DNA of 61,677 nucleotides from Pirellulaceae bacterium (GTDB lineage: Bacteria; Planctomycetota; Planctomycetia; Pirellulales; Thermoguttaceae): positions 1 through 61,677 of the forward strand of contig JAAYCB010000102.1 of NCBI GenBank assembly GCA_012744395.1, written 5' to 3'. The notes below the pieces were generated by a model that saw nothing but the letters and a program-made list of their open reading frames with translations, did not search any database and had not been told where the DNA came from. The translations under genes and the position numbers were made by a program. Of this stretch, positions 36,283-44,963 are shown one piece after another (within the stretch, counting starts at the first letter, position 1; each line of letters opens with the position of its first letter).

Positions 36283-37086
36283 CTATGGATAGAGCGCCGG
36301 GATCGACTCGGTCCAACCGATGACGGGCACTTCCTGGGCCATCAGGAAGATTTCGACGCGCCGGTTTTTCTGTCGGCCTTCGGGGGTCGTGTTGGGGGCG
36401 ATCGGCTGGTTGGGGCCGTAGCCGGCGACGCCGATCCGCCGCGAGTCGAGGCCGGATTGCTGGAGGACGCGCGCCACCTGGTTCGCCCGGCATAAGCTCA
36501 GGTGGAAGTTGTCGCTGAACAGGTCCCTGGCCGGTCGTCTGGCGATCTGCCGGTCGTCCGTGTGCCCGACGATCAAGATTTTCAGGCCATCGCCTTCGTC
36601 CGAGTTGAGCGCCTCGGCCAGTTCTCGCAAGGTGGGCTCCGCGCCGGGCTTGAGCTGGTCCTGACCTTCGTCGAAGAGGATGTCGGTCCCGAGCTTGCTC
36701 ACCCCGCTGCCGGTGGCGGAGGCGGCGCTGCCATAGCGTTCGGAGATGCGCGCGAGCTGGGCCTGGGTATGCGGAGCGAGGGGGGGCAGGGGGCTGAGGC
36801 CGGCGACTGGACTCCGCTGCTTGCGATACTCCTCCAGGCGGCGGCGATCGACGCCGGCCTCGGCGTCGAGCAGGCCGAGCTCCTCCTCCGCCCGCAAGAG
36901 TTGGTCTTCGATGTTGGTGGAATGGACCTTGAGGTTCTCGAGCTGCGCCACGAGGGCTTGATTGCGTTCGGTGAGCGACTGATTCTGAGCGGTCAGGGAC
37001 TTCGCCTTGCCGGCCGACACGCAGCCGCTCGAAATCAGGAACACCGCTGCGATTCCGCAGGCGAGGCCCCAGCGCTGTGCAGTCAT
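36283..37086 (-). CDS. OmpA-family lipoprotein with coiled coil
   Basis: This 267-residue protein has a lipoprotein signal (AAVFLISSGC), a coiled coil (about 28-90, SLTAQNQSLTERNQALVAQLENL) and a C-terminal OmpA-like peptidoglycan-binding domain. The domain shows LKILIVGHTDDR, LSLCRANQVARVL, RIGVAGYGPNQPIAPN and RRVEIFL. Such proteins tether the outer membrane to peptidoglycan; Planctomycetes have thin peptidoglycan. AAAGGAG lies before ATG 37086. The anchored HTH gene is 90 bp upstream on the same strand. Confidence 0.92.
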   Translation of the reverse strand: MTAQRWGLACGIAAVFLISSGCVSAGKAKSLTAQNQSLTERNQALVAQLENLKVHSTNIEDQLLRAEEELGLLDAEAGVDRRRLEEYRKQRSPVAGLSPLPPLAPHTQAQLARISERYGSAASATGSGVSKLGTDILFDEGQDQLKPGAEPTLRELAEALNSDEGDGLKILIVGHTDDRQIARRPARDLFSDNFHLSLCRANQVARVLQQSGLDSRRIGVAGYGPNQPIAPNTTPEGRQKNRRVEIFLMAQEVPVIGWTESIPALYP

Positions 37087-37176
37087 GATTCGACTCCTTT
37101 CGAATCGGCGCTGCTCCGCGATCGGGAGCACCGCATCGAGTCTCCATGCGTGGTCTTTTCGCCGGCTTGCCGGACC

Positions 37177-38268
37177 TTAGAAGAGGATCCCCTTGAGCAT
37201 GTCGAGCAAGGTTCCGCTAATCGTCATCGCCCCGTTCCAGGTCCACATGTTGCGGAGCAGGTCGAAGGTCATCGTGCCGGCGAGGACCAGCAGCAAGGTG
37301 CAGGGGAACAGTCCCAGCCAGACGACCATTCCCGAGTAGGGCGCTTCGGGCAGCGCGCGGGGGCCGATCGCCGCCCCCTCGGCGACGTCGACCGCCGGGG
37401 CGGCGATGGCTTCGGCCGCTGCGCCGATCGGCTCGAAGCCGATTGGCGCGGTGGCTTCGTCGAACATCGGGGCCATCTCGGCCGGCGCGCCGACCATCGT
37501 GGGGGCGTCGTCGCCCTCGGTGTCCAGCGCGATGACCTGCGAGCCGCTCTCCTCCTCGCCGGCTTCTTCAAGCGGCGTCAGAAGGAATTCCTCGTCGGTT
37601 TGGATTTCCGTCCCGGATTGGGAGCTCTCCGCCTCGGCAAGCGTCAGCATGTCGTCTTCGCCCAACTCGAGCGATTCCTCCTCCTGGCCGGCCAGTTCCA
37701 GCGGCTCGTCGAGCGCCAGGCCGCTGTCCTCCGGGTCGACGAGCGAGATCCCGCTATCGCCGCCGATGGTGACATCGCTTCCCGTTCCGCTGCCGCCGAG
37801 AACGAGGTCCTCGCTGTCGAGGACGCTGTCGGACACGTCTAGATCGCTGCCGCTCTCGGCTCGCTCTTCCGAGGCCAGCGCAATGTCGCTGTCTTCGAGC
37901 GTCACGTCCTGGTCCAGGGTCAGGTCCAGTTCCAGATCGGAGCTGCCCTCCGGATGGGTCGTTTCACTGCCCAGGTTGATGTCGCTGCCAGCCAGCGCGA
38001 AATCCGAGAGCTCCAGGTCGCTGCCGCCGGAAGCAGGGGGCTGGGACCCGCCGAGGACAAGCTCCTCGTCATCCTCGCCGGCGGCCGACGCGTGTCTGCT
38101 TTTGATCTGTTCGGCCAGGTAATTCTGAACGTCTTCGGCCTTGAATTTCCAGTCGGCTCCGTCGCGATACCCGTGCAGCTTGTTCTGCTCGCGCAGGTGG
38201 TTGACATCGGCAGGCTTGACCCCGAGGACTTCGGCCGCTTTTTGCGTGTTGTAGAACTGTTGGGACAT
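37177..38268 (-). CDS. membrane-anchored helix-turn-helix protein with acidic repeat linker
   Basis: This 363-residue protein has three parts. Residues about 3-55 (YNTQKAAEVLGVKPADVN, then WKFKAEDVQNYL) form an excisionase/MerR-like helix-turn-helix. Residues about 65-290 are strongly acidic, with loose repeats of the type GSDLELSD, GSDINLGSE, SDLDVSDSV and GSDVTIGGD. The C-terminus has one or two membrane segments (GMVVWLGLFPCTLLLVLAGT and beyond). It therefore looks like a DNA- or peptide-binding module on a long leash at the inner membrane. GGGAGG precedes ATG 38268. The target is unknown. Similar layouts are common in Planctomycetes. Confidence 0.8.
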   Translation of the reverse strand: MSQQFYNTQKAAEVLGVKPADVNHLREQNKLHGYRDGADWKFKAEDVQNYLAEQIKSRHASAAGEDDEELVLGGSQPPASGGSDLELSDFALAGSDINLGSETTHPEGSSDLELDLTLDQDVTLEDSDIALASEERAESGSDLDVSDSVLDSEDLVLGGSGTGSDVTIGGDSGISLVDPEDSGLALDEPLELAGQEEESLELGEDDMLTLAEAESSQSGTEIQTDEEFLLTPLEEAGEEESGSQVIALDTEGDDAPTMVGAPAEMAPMFDEATAPIGFEPIGAAAEAIAAPAVDVAEGAAIGPRALPEAPYSGMVVWLGLFPCTLLLVLAGTMTFDLLRNMWTWNGAMTISGTLLDMLKGILF

Positions 38269-38323
38269 GTGGCCCTCCCAGACAAGCCTGGCCGCCTGGG
38301 CTGCAACCCCGGACGACTCGGCT

Positions 38324-38671
38324 TCACCTTTGTTCCAAGAGCGATTGAATTTCCGGCGGCAAGGGATTCTTGCCGTTGAAGTACTGCATTTGCAGGTCCC
38401 AGGTCATGTTCCGCACGCAGCATAACTCCACATTTCCGCTGGCCAGCTCAACGTGGTAGACTGCCATCGTGCTCCGTCTCGGGTCGACCACCACGACTTG
38501 CTGGTAGCGACCTTCCACGACCGTGGACTCGACGATCATTCGGCTCTCGGTCGCAGCGAGCTGCTGGGCATCCATCCGGCCCGCGTAAACCTCGGGGCGG
38601 CCGGGGATGGCGCCCATCGCCACTGCCACCAGACCTGCAACAACCAGGATCCCAAGCACCGTGCCACGCAT
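38324..38671 (-). CDS. small exported protein of unknown function
   Basis: This 115-residue protein has a signal peptide or membrane anchor (MRGTVLGILVVAGLVAVAMG). A short beta-rich body follows (VESTVVEGRYQQVVVVDPRRSTMAVYHVE) with a CC pair in GNVELCCVRNMTWDLQ. I do not recognise the family. It is the first gene of the minus-strand run that continues with the anchored HTH gene 55 bp downstream. Confidence 0.7.
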   Translation of the reverse strand: MRGTVLGILVVAGLVAVAMGAIPGRPEVYAGRMDAQQLAATESRMIVESTVVEGRYQQVVVVDPRRSTMAVYHVELASGNVELCCVRNMTWDLQMQYFNGKNPLPPEIQSLLEQR

Positions 38672-39363
38672 CCATGCACCTTGAATATCTAGCGGCTAGG
38701 GAAAATGGGACCCTAACCACAATTGTAAAGGGCCCAATTTCCAATGCAAGAAAAATCAGTCCCGGCGGGGGGAAACCCAACCGGCACCGTCCATCCGCCT
38801 TCGCACATCCGGTTTTACCGTCAAGAGCCTGCCGGCCGGCTCCCAACCAAGGCGGGTCGCACCCCTTCAGGGGCAGGCTCGCCGCTCCGCGCCGGCCAGA
38901 ACGCACGCCGCCCGACCGGCAGTTTTTCCGAACCGCTGGGCGGGCTGACCGGAAATATCGAGCGGAAAGCCCTCCGCAGCCCGCCAGGCTCCCCGCCGTC
39001 GCGAGGCGGTCGGCAACAAACAAGTGTCTGCGTGCGAATGACTTATGCATTTCCGAGGCCTCTCCGGCCGCAGCGCTGCCGAGCGGCTCTGGTTCACGTC
39101 CAGACAAGGCGGCGAAGTGTAGCGGAATGCAGGCGGCCGCCGCAAGGGCAGCTTGCCGATGGACGGCAAGTTCATTACCCGTTTGGAGGGGTGTACAGGG
39201 TTCATGGCGCGGACTCGGCGGCACGGCCGCCATCGTCGCGGGAGCCGATTGCAGCTTGGACCGGGGCCGCTCGGGCGGAGGCGGCGGAGCCTTCCCGATC
39301 GGCCGGGGGAGGCTTAGAATTCGATTTCCTCCGACCGCAGCCGATTGCCTCGCCCCCAGAGCC
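38672..39363. other. 692-bp intergenic region upstream of queC
   Basis: No gene is supported. Visible items are a hairpin CTTGCCG-ATGGA-CGGCAAG at 39152-39170 and a TAGAAT element about 45 bp before queC without a good -35 box. Open frames here lack ribosome sites and recognisable products. Confidence 0.5.
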
Positions 39364-40056
39364 ATGTGCGAAATCCCGCCCGTCGACGACAAGCCGGTCT
39401 GCCTCCTGCTCAGTGGTGGTCTGGATAGCTGCATCCTGCTCGGTCAGATGATTGCCCATGGCCACCGTGTCCAACCCGTCTACATCGCCTCCGACCTGGT
39501 CTGGCAAGCGGCGGAATTGGCGGCGTTGCGGGGGCTCCTGGCGGCGATGCAGACCGCGGCGCTGGCACCGCTCGTCGTGCTCAAGCTCCCGCTGGAAGAC
39601 ATCTACCAGGACCATTGGAGTCTCACGGGAGCTGAAATCCCGGGCGCGGAGAGCCCCGACGAGGCGGTTTACCTCCCGGGGCGCAATGCCCTGCTGCTGA
39701 TCAAGGCCGCGCTCTGGTGCCACCGCCGGGGAATCGAGCGAGTCGCCCTGGGTGTCTTGGGCACCAGTCCGTTCGCCGACGCGAAATCCGCGTTCTTCGA
39801 CCATTTCCAGGCGGCGATCAACCTGGCGACTGGCGCGCGGATCGAGTTTCTCCGCCCCTTGGCTCGTGCAACCAAGCAAGACGTGATGCGACTCGGGCGG
39901 ACGATGCCCCTGGAGCGGACGTTTTCCTGCCTGGCGCCGCATGTCGGGCTGCACTGTGGCGTCTGCAACAAGTGCACGGAGCGCCGGCGGGCGTTTCAGG
40001 TCGCGGAGATTCCGGATCGGACCGTATACCAATCCGACCCCGTCTCCGCCGGATAG
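39364..40056 (+). CDS. queC: 7-cyano-7-deazaguanine synthase-like protein
   Basis: This 230-residue protein converts 7-carboxy-7-deazaguanine to preQ0 with ATP and ammonia in queuosine synthesis. The PP-loop is LLLSGGLDSCILL. The zinc site is CLAPHVGLHCGVCNKC, four cysteines in the family spacing. It is slightly divergent from typical QueC, but the following queD gene, 36 bp downstream, supports the role. The frame is open upstream of ATG 39364, without homology. Confidence 0.88.
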   Translation: MCEIPPVDDKPVCLLLSGGLDSCILLGQMIAHGHRVQPVYIASDLVWQAAELAALRGLLAAMQTAALAPLVVLKLPLEDIYQDHWSLTGAEIPGAESPDEAVYLPGRNALLLIKAALWCHRRGIERVALGVLGTSPFADAKSAFFDHFQAAINLATGARIEFLRPLARATKQDVMRLGRTMPLERTFSCLAPHVGLHCGVCNKCTERRRAFQVAEIPDRTVYQSDPVSAG

Positions 40057-40092
40057 CCACACCTTAACCGTGGGAAAGGCGGCCAACCGCGA

Positions 40093-40542
40093 ATGTTCCG
40101 AGTCACACGCGAGATCGACTTCTGCTACGGCCATCGATTGCTGAACTACGAGGGAAAGTGCAGGCACCTTCACGGGCATAACGGCCGGGTGCTGATCACG
40201 GTCGAGTCCGCGGCGCTCGACCGGCGCGGAATGGTGCTCGATTTCGGCGACATCAAGCAGGTGATCCAGCGCTGGATCGATGACCATCTCGATCACCGGA
40301 TGATTCTCTGCCGCGACGACCCGGTGGCGAAAGTCCTGCAAGAGATGGGAGAACCGCTGTTCCTGATGGACGAGAATCCCACGGCGGAGAACATCGCGCG
40401 GCGGATCGCTCGGCACGGCGTCGAACAGGGGTTGCCGGTGGTCGAGGTGCGGCTCTGGGAGACCCCGAACTGCTATGCGACCTACTCTGTCGACAGCGCT
40501 GAGGCGGGGAGCGACTCGGCGGCGGCCAGGTCGCGGCGCTGA
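40093..40542 (+). CDS. queD: 6-carboxytetrahydropterin synthase
   Basis: This 149-residue QueD/PTPS-family enzyme makes 6-carboxy-5,6,7,8-tetrahydropterin from dihydroneopterin triphosphate, the first committed step to queuosine. Zinc ligands are H in YGHRLLNYEGKC and in HLHGHN, with the catalytic cysteine in GKCRHLHGHN. VLDFGDIK and LDHRMIL follow, and LWETPNCYATY is near the end. queE, the enzyme between QueD and QueC, is not in the window. Confidence 0.95.
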   Translation: MFRVTREIDFCYGHRLLNYEGKCRHLHGHNGRVLITVESAALDRRGMVLDFGDIKQVIQRWIDDHLDHRMILCRDDPVAKVLQEMGEPLFLMDENPTAENIARRIARHGVEQGLPVVEVRLWETPNCYATYSVDSAEAGSDSAAARSRR

Positions 40543-40587
40543 GCGGTGCGGCGGCCTTCCAGACCGGCCGGGCAGTGGGAAAAAAGC

Positions 40588-40622
40588 CAAGGTTCAAGGC
40601 TCAATTCCCAATGGCCAAGAGT
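40588..40622. repeat. heptad array of CAANNNN units
   Basis: CAAGGTT, CAAGGCT, CAATTCC, CAATGGC and CAAGAGT follow one another in phase after queD. The phase is then lost. Confidence 0.7.
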
Positions 40623-40666
40623 GGCCAAGACCGGGTCTCTGGTTGGGAGCAGCGGATGGAGGAGAG

Positions 40667-40750
40667 TTGGACCCTGGAATTTGTATTTTGAACCTTGAGC
40701 TTTGGACCTTGAACCTTGCTAAAAAAAGCTTGAACCTTGCTAAAAAAAGA
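40667..40750. repeat. twelve-unit heptad array with an embedded 21-bp duplication
   Basis: Starting at 40667, units TTGGACC, CTGGAAT, TTGTATT, TTGAACC, TTGAGCT, TTGGACC, TTGAACC and so on keep exact 7-bp phase to 40750. Its last part is a perfect 21-bp tandem duplication (40708-40728 and 40729-40749), which contains TTGAACC and a run of seven A. Confidence 0.85.
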
Positions 40751-40788
40751 CAGTCCGGGCACCGAACGAATCGGTGGCTCCGGACTGT
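40742..40788 (-). terminator. intrinsic terminator on the minus strand
   Basis: The stem ACAGTCCGG (40750-40758) with CCGGACTGT (40780-40788), extended inside by CACCG and CGGTG, is followed on the minus strand by seven T (40742-40748). No minus-strand gene ends here, so the transcript it would stop is unknown. A structured segment lies upstream of it at 40938-41100. Confidence 0.65.
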
Positions 40789-40937
40789 TTCCCCCCTGGG
40801 AACATACCGCTGAATTTCCTTCTCGGTTAGCGACTCCAGGATGCGATGGGGCGCCTTTGTGTGGGGTCCGGCCGAACCGGACCGCCGTATGCCGGGGCGC
40901 TCCTCACGTTCTGCGGCAGGTTCCTCCAACTCAGCAA

Positions 40938-41100
40938 GTGCGGTGCAAGGGGCGTTTGCCGGCACTGGAGCCGGCGACGTGCTGGTCGCCGGCGTCCGGC
41001 GGCAACGGCTTGCGAGACCCTGGCAAAGGCAAACGGCGCTCGCACCGCACGGTCTTGCCCGCGACTGAGCCCCCTTGCATCGTCCGATGCGGTCAGTCGC
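40938..41100 (-). other. highly folded intergenic segment, possible structured RNA
   Basis: Arms GTGCGGTGC (40938-40946) and GCACCGCAC (41042-41050) enclose CGTTTGCC (40953-40960) with GGCAAACG (41028-41035). These enclose a 9-bp hairpin GCCGGCGAC/GTCGCCGGC (40970-40993). A second domain pairs GCGACTGA (41061-41068) with TCAGTCGC (41093-41100). The minus-strand terminator at 40742-40788 suggests a minus-strand RNA of roughly 350 nt. It lacks the conserved cores of RNase P, SRP and tmRNA. The rest of the gap 40543-41552 shows no supported gene. Confidence 0.4.
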
Positions 41101-41552
41101 CGGGCGTCATGGCAGAGTGTTTCATCGACTGCCGGGCGGGGTTCACTTTGGGAATCTTTTTTTGGTTGTTCGGATTCTGCGGGCGGGGCCCGTCCGGATC
41201 GGTCGCGGCGGCCGCTTCGTTCACCGGCGCGGCGGGAGCGTCGCCTGGCTGCCCGCCTGCCCGAAGCGCGGCAGCGCCGGATGCCGTGTCGGGGAAGGTC
41301 GAGCCGGGCGGTTTTTTCCGCCTGGATTTTGCCGCGCGTCTCGACTCGACGATCGCGGGGCGGTAGTCTAGCGGAGTAGCCGTTCACGCCCCGGAGCCGA
41401 CTTGAAGGCGGAAGTCTCGTCTTCGCGGCAGTCGGGCATCTAGTGTTCTCCCGCCGCGATCCGCGCCGCCAGAAGGGAGACTGTCCTTGGAGACGACGCG
41501 CCGCGGAGCGCCGTTTCCGGCAATCCACAACTCGCAACCAGACGGGAAAGCC

Positions 41553-43796
41553 ATGAGAAGAGCTCTCGTTCCGCTGTTCTGCCTGCTGTTCTGCCAGGCT
41601 CCTCTGTATGCGGCCGACTTGACGAAGGACGGCGCCACCGCCTGGCGAATCGTCTTGCCCGATGAACCGACGGTTGTCGAGAAGACCGCCGCCCGCGAGC
41701 TTGCCGAGCATCTGAAGCTCGTCAGCGGCGCGGATTTCCAGACGATCGCCGAAAAGGACGCCGCGGCCGGCGGCGGGTCGCTGATCTATCTGGGCAATAC
41801 GGCGAAGGCCCCGAAGAAGGACTACAAGTTCGATGAGATCCTGATCAAGATGGAGGGCGGAAACCTGGTTCTCGCCGGGCACGAGAAACGCGGCTGCCTC
41901 TACGCGGTCTACTCGTTCTTGCAGGACGTCGTCGGCGTCCGCTGGTGGACGCCCAGCGACACGTTCATCCCCAAGCGGCCGACGCTGGCGATCGCCGACG
42001 ACCTGGCCGTTTCCTACGCGCCGCAGCTCATCTCGCGGGAAATGTATCACCGAGACGCGCAGCCGACCGTCTTCTCCGCGCGGATGAAAGGCAACGGCTT
42101 CCTGACGCCGGAATACGGCGGCGCGGTGCGGATTGTCAATTTCGTCCACTCGTTTTACAAGTACCTGCCGCCGGGGAAGTATTTCGACGCCCACCCGGAT
42201 TGGTACTCGGAAATCGACGGCAAGCGCAAGCATGAACACGCCCAGCTCTGCCTGACCAACGAGGAGATGACCCGGGAGTTGATCAACAACGTCCTGGAAA
42301 CGCTGCGGAACAGCCCCGGCGCGAAGATCATCGACGTTTCTCAGAACGACTGGTACGGGTTCTGCACCTGTGCGAAATGCAAGGCGGTCGACGAGGCGGA
42401 GGAGAGCCACGCCGGTACGCTGCTGTTGATGCTCAACAAGGTCGCCGAGGCGGTGGAAAAGGAGTTTCCGGATGTCCTGGTCGAATCGCTGGCGTACCAG
42501 TACACCCGCAAGCCGCCCAAGACGATCAAGCCGCGCGACAACGTCTTGATCCGTCTCTGCACGATCGAATGTTCTTATATCCAGCCGCTCGACGGGGAGC
42601 AGAACCGGAAGTTCGCCGCGGATATCGAGGGCTGGAGCAAGCTGGCCAGGCACCTGTTCATCTGGGATTACACGACCAACTACAACGACTACCTGGGGCC
42701 GCATCCGAACCTCCGCGTGCTTGTTCCGAACGTCCGCTATTTCGTCAAGCACGGGGCGATCGGCCTGTTCGAGGAGGGGGAAGGCGACGACTTCTGCGAA
42801 CTGAAGAACTGGCTCCTGATGCGCGTCATGTGGGAGCCGCACCTCGACGGCGAGAAGCTGATCGACGAATTCGTCCGCGGCTACTACGGCGAAGCGGTCG
42901 CCCCGCTGATCCACCAGTATTGGGACGTCCTCATCGCGGAGGCGGAAAGGACGAAGATCTATCTGGGCTGCTTCGGCGTGAATTCGGCGAAATGGATCGA
43001 CCTGGCGACTCTCAACCAGGTGACCGAGATCATGAACAAGGCGGTCGAAACGGCGACCAGCGTCTACGGGGCCGATTCCGACGAGCTCCGCCGGTTGCGG
43101 AAGTCGAAGATGGGCGTCGATCACGTCTGGCTCAGCCGCTACTACCCCCTGCGGGCCGAAGCCCGCGAGAAGAAGCTGCCGTTCCTTGGTCCCAAGGACC
43201 CGTTCGCGGCGGCGGAGGAGTTCGCCCAACTCTGCAAACGGTTCAGGACGAAGGCCGCGGTCATCTCGCAAGAAAAGAACTTGGGCAACTACCTGGAGGG
43301 TTTGAAGGCGGGATTCCTGGCGCAGAAGAATCCGCCGGAAATCTGCCGGGGCATCCCGGAGGACGCCTGGGTCGTGTTCGACGCCTTGTCGTTCAACAAC
43401 TACCGCGACGCGGCGACGATCGTCGACGACTCGGAAGGCTGGAACGGCAAGAGCGTCCGCATGGGAACGAAGGTCGACTGGAACACGAACTATACTCCGC
43501 CGGTTCGCGGCACGTACCGGATCCTCGCCTCGCTGCGCTGCGAGGGATCGGTCGAGCAGGGCAAGCTCGGCTCGTGGGGCGTTTACGACGCGCAGGGGAA
43601 GAAATCGCTCAAGAGCATGACCCTCGATGCGGAGGCGTTCAAGACCGGAGAGGGATCGTTCGATCGGAAGTTCCGCTGGATCGAGCTGGGCGTCGTCGAC
43701 TTCGTCCCCGGTGCCTACTTCTGGTTCGCCCACGGGCACAATCCGGACCTCGAGGCGATCTTCGTCGACCGTGTCGTGCTCATCGGCGCGGAGTGA
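41553..43796 (+). CDS. exported DUF4838-family protein
   Basis: This 747-residue protein has a signal peptide (MRRALVPLFCLLFCQAPLYA). The N-terminal segment (ARELAEHLKLVSGADF, GCLYAVYSFLQDVVGVRWWTP) resembles the small domain that precedes GH20/GH67 barrels. A DUF4838 barrel follows, with DVSQNDWYGFCTCAKCKAVDE and HLFIWDYTTNYNDYLGPHPNL. The last 180 residues form a beta-sandwich. The family is thought to act on polysaccharides; no catalytic residue has been fixed for this member. ATG 41553 follows GGGAAAG. Confidence 0.85.
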   Translation: MRRALVPLFCLLFCQAPLYAADLTKDGATAWRIVLPDEPTVVEKTAARELAEHLKLVSGADFQTIAEKDAAAGGGSLIYLGNTAKAPKKDYKFDEILIKMEGGNLVLAGHEKRGCLYAVYSFLQDVVGVRWWTPSDTFIPKRPTLAIADDLAVSYAPQLISREMYHRDAQPTVFSARMKGNGFLTPEYGGAVRIVNFVHSFYKYLPPGKYFDAHPDWYSEIDGKRKHEHAQLCLTNEEMTRELINNVLETLRNSPGAKIIDVSQNDWYGFCTCAKCKAVDEAEESHAGTLLLMLNKVAEAVEKEFPDVLVESLAYQYTRKPPKTIKPRDNVLIRLCTIECSYIQPLDGEQNRKFAADIEGWSKLARHLFIWDYTTNYNDYLGPHPNLRVLVPNVRYFVKHGAIGLFEEGEGDDFCELKNWLLMRVMWEPHLDGEKLIDEFVRGYYGEAVAPLIHQYWDVLIAEAERTKIYLGCFGVNSAKWIDLATLNQVTEIMNKAVETATSVYGADSDELRRLRKSKMGVDHVWLSRYYPLRAEAREKKLPFLGPKDPFAAAEEFAQLCKRFRTKAAVISQEKNLGNYLEGLKAGFLAQKNPPEICRGIPEDAWVVFDALSFNNYRDAATIVDDSEGWNGKSVRMGTKVDWNTNYTPPVRGTYRILASLRCEGSVEQGKLGSWGVYDAQGKKSLKSMTLDAEAFKTGEGSFDRKFRWIELGVVDFVPGAYFWFAHGHNPDLEAIFVDRVVLIGAE

Positions 43797-43936
43797 CCCG
43801 GCGCCGGGCGCGGCGAGCAGCGCGGCCTGGATCGGGCCGCGGCCCGATCGGCCTCGGCTCCGCCGGCGGGTAAACTGGACGTGCACAGAGCGCTTGATTA
43901 GCATGGGGGCAGGTTGTCGTGTTGAGGCGAAGAGAG

Positions 43937-44890
43937 ATGAGCAGCGGTGCCAGCGGCGCGGGCGTCCGGAGGGTCGTCCAGTGTTATTCCCTGTTTGACA
44001 AGTTCTTCCCGACCTGCGGATTGCTCGACTACACCGAGGGCATCTATCACGGCGACCCCAACACTCCGTACGCGCAGGCCCAGTTGAACCAGATCAACTA
44101 CCTTCTCGACGAGGTCCGCTGCCGGCAAGGCGTCCGCATTCTGGACGTCGGCTGCGGCAATGGGACGCTCCTGGAAGAAGTCCGCCGGCGGGGGGCGGTG
44201 GGGACGGGGATCACGATCTCGCCGGAACAGGCCGGCCTCTGCCGACGTCGGGGGCTCGATGTTCGCCTGTTGGACTACCGGGAGTTGGCGGGGCGGTCGA
44301 TCGGCCCGTTCGACGCGGTGATCGCCAACGGCGCGATTGAACACTTCGTGCAGGTCTCCGACGCGGCGGCCGGCGAGGCGGAACAGATCTACGCGCGGAT
44401 GTTTCGCCTCTTCCACGGGGTGATCGACCCGAAGTCGAGCATCCGGCGGATGGTCAACACGACGACCCATTTCGTCCGCGGCCCGGACCCGAAGCGGCTG
44501 CTTGCCGGCCCGCTCGCGTTCCGCCCCTTCTCCGACGACTTCCACTACGCCCTGCTGATCCGGAGCTTCGGGGGATTCTATCCCGCCGATGGGCAGCTCG
44601 AACGCTGCGCCCGGGGGTTCTTCCGGTTGCTCAAGGCCGAGGACGGGACCCGCGACTCGTTCTTCACGTCGGAGGAATGGCTGCGGCGCGTCCGCAAGGC
44701 GTTGCGGCGGCCGACGGGCTTGAAGATCATGGCCAGGTCGCTCCCCTACATGGTCCGGCATCCGGGGCAGTTTATCACGATGATCACCTGCATGTTGATC
44801 ACGCGGTCGTGGAACTGGCAGTTCCGAACCGACCACCCCCCCGCCAGGCTCCTCCGCCAGACCTGGGAGTACGAGCCGGCATCGGTTTGA
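43937..44890 (+). CDS. class I SAM-dependent methyltransferase (cyclopropane synthase-like)
   Basis: This 317-residue enzyme has the SAM site ILDVGCGNGTLLEEV, then GTGITISPEQAGLC and DAVIANGAIEHF. The order and the N-terminal CYSLFDKFFP, then LDYTEGIYHGDPNTPY, resemble cyclopropane-fatty-acid and mycolic-acid modifying methyltransferases, so a lipid acceptor is plausible. ATG 43937 follows GAGG; a GTG at 43919 is a less likely start. The flanking genes are carbohydrate enzymes and do not clarify the substrate. Confidence 0.85.
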   Translation: MSSGASGAGVRRVVQCYSLFDKFFPTCGLLDYTEGIYHGDPNTPYAQAQLNQINYLLDEVRCRQGVRILDVGCGNGTLLEEVRRRGAVGTGITISPEQAGLCRRRGLDVRLLDYRELAGRSIGPFDAVIANGAIEHFVQVSDAAAGEAEQIYARMFRLFHGVIDPKSSIRRMVNTTTHFVRGPDPKRLLAGPLAFRPFSDDFHYALLIRSFGGFYPADGQLERCARGFFRLLKAEDGTRDSFFTSEEWLRRVRKALRRPTGLKIMARSLPYMVRHPGQFITMITCMLITRSWNWQFRTDHPPARLLRQTWEYEPASV

Positions 44891-44963
44891 CAATCCAACC
44901 GTCGCCGCAGGGGCGGCGATCCGCCCTTGGCGCCTTCAGACCTTCAGGAAAAGGACCCATTCC

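Noticed and set aside
40588..40750. CRISPR array
   Set aside because: The period is 7 bp without spacers, and there are no cas genes.
40594..40965. Minus-strand frame of 123 codons
   Set aside because: It runs through the terminator hairpin and the heptad array, so its repeats of FLARFK come from the tandem DNA, not from a protein fold.
40742..41100. RNase P or tmRNA gene
   Set aside because: The size and folding are suggestive, but neither the GAGGAAAGTCC core of RNase P nor a tRNA-like end of tmRNA is present on either strand.
40827..43904. Open reading frame of 1025 codons on the minus strand
   Set aside because: It is antisense to the DUF4838 gene, which has a signal peptide and family motifs. 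The part beyond that gene has no ribosome site or recognisable product.
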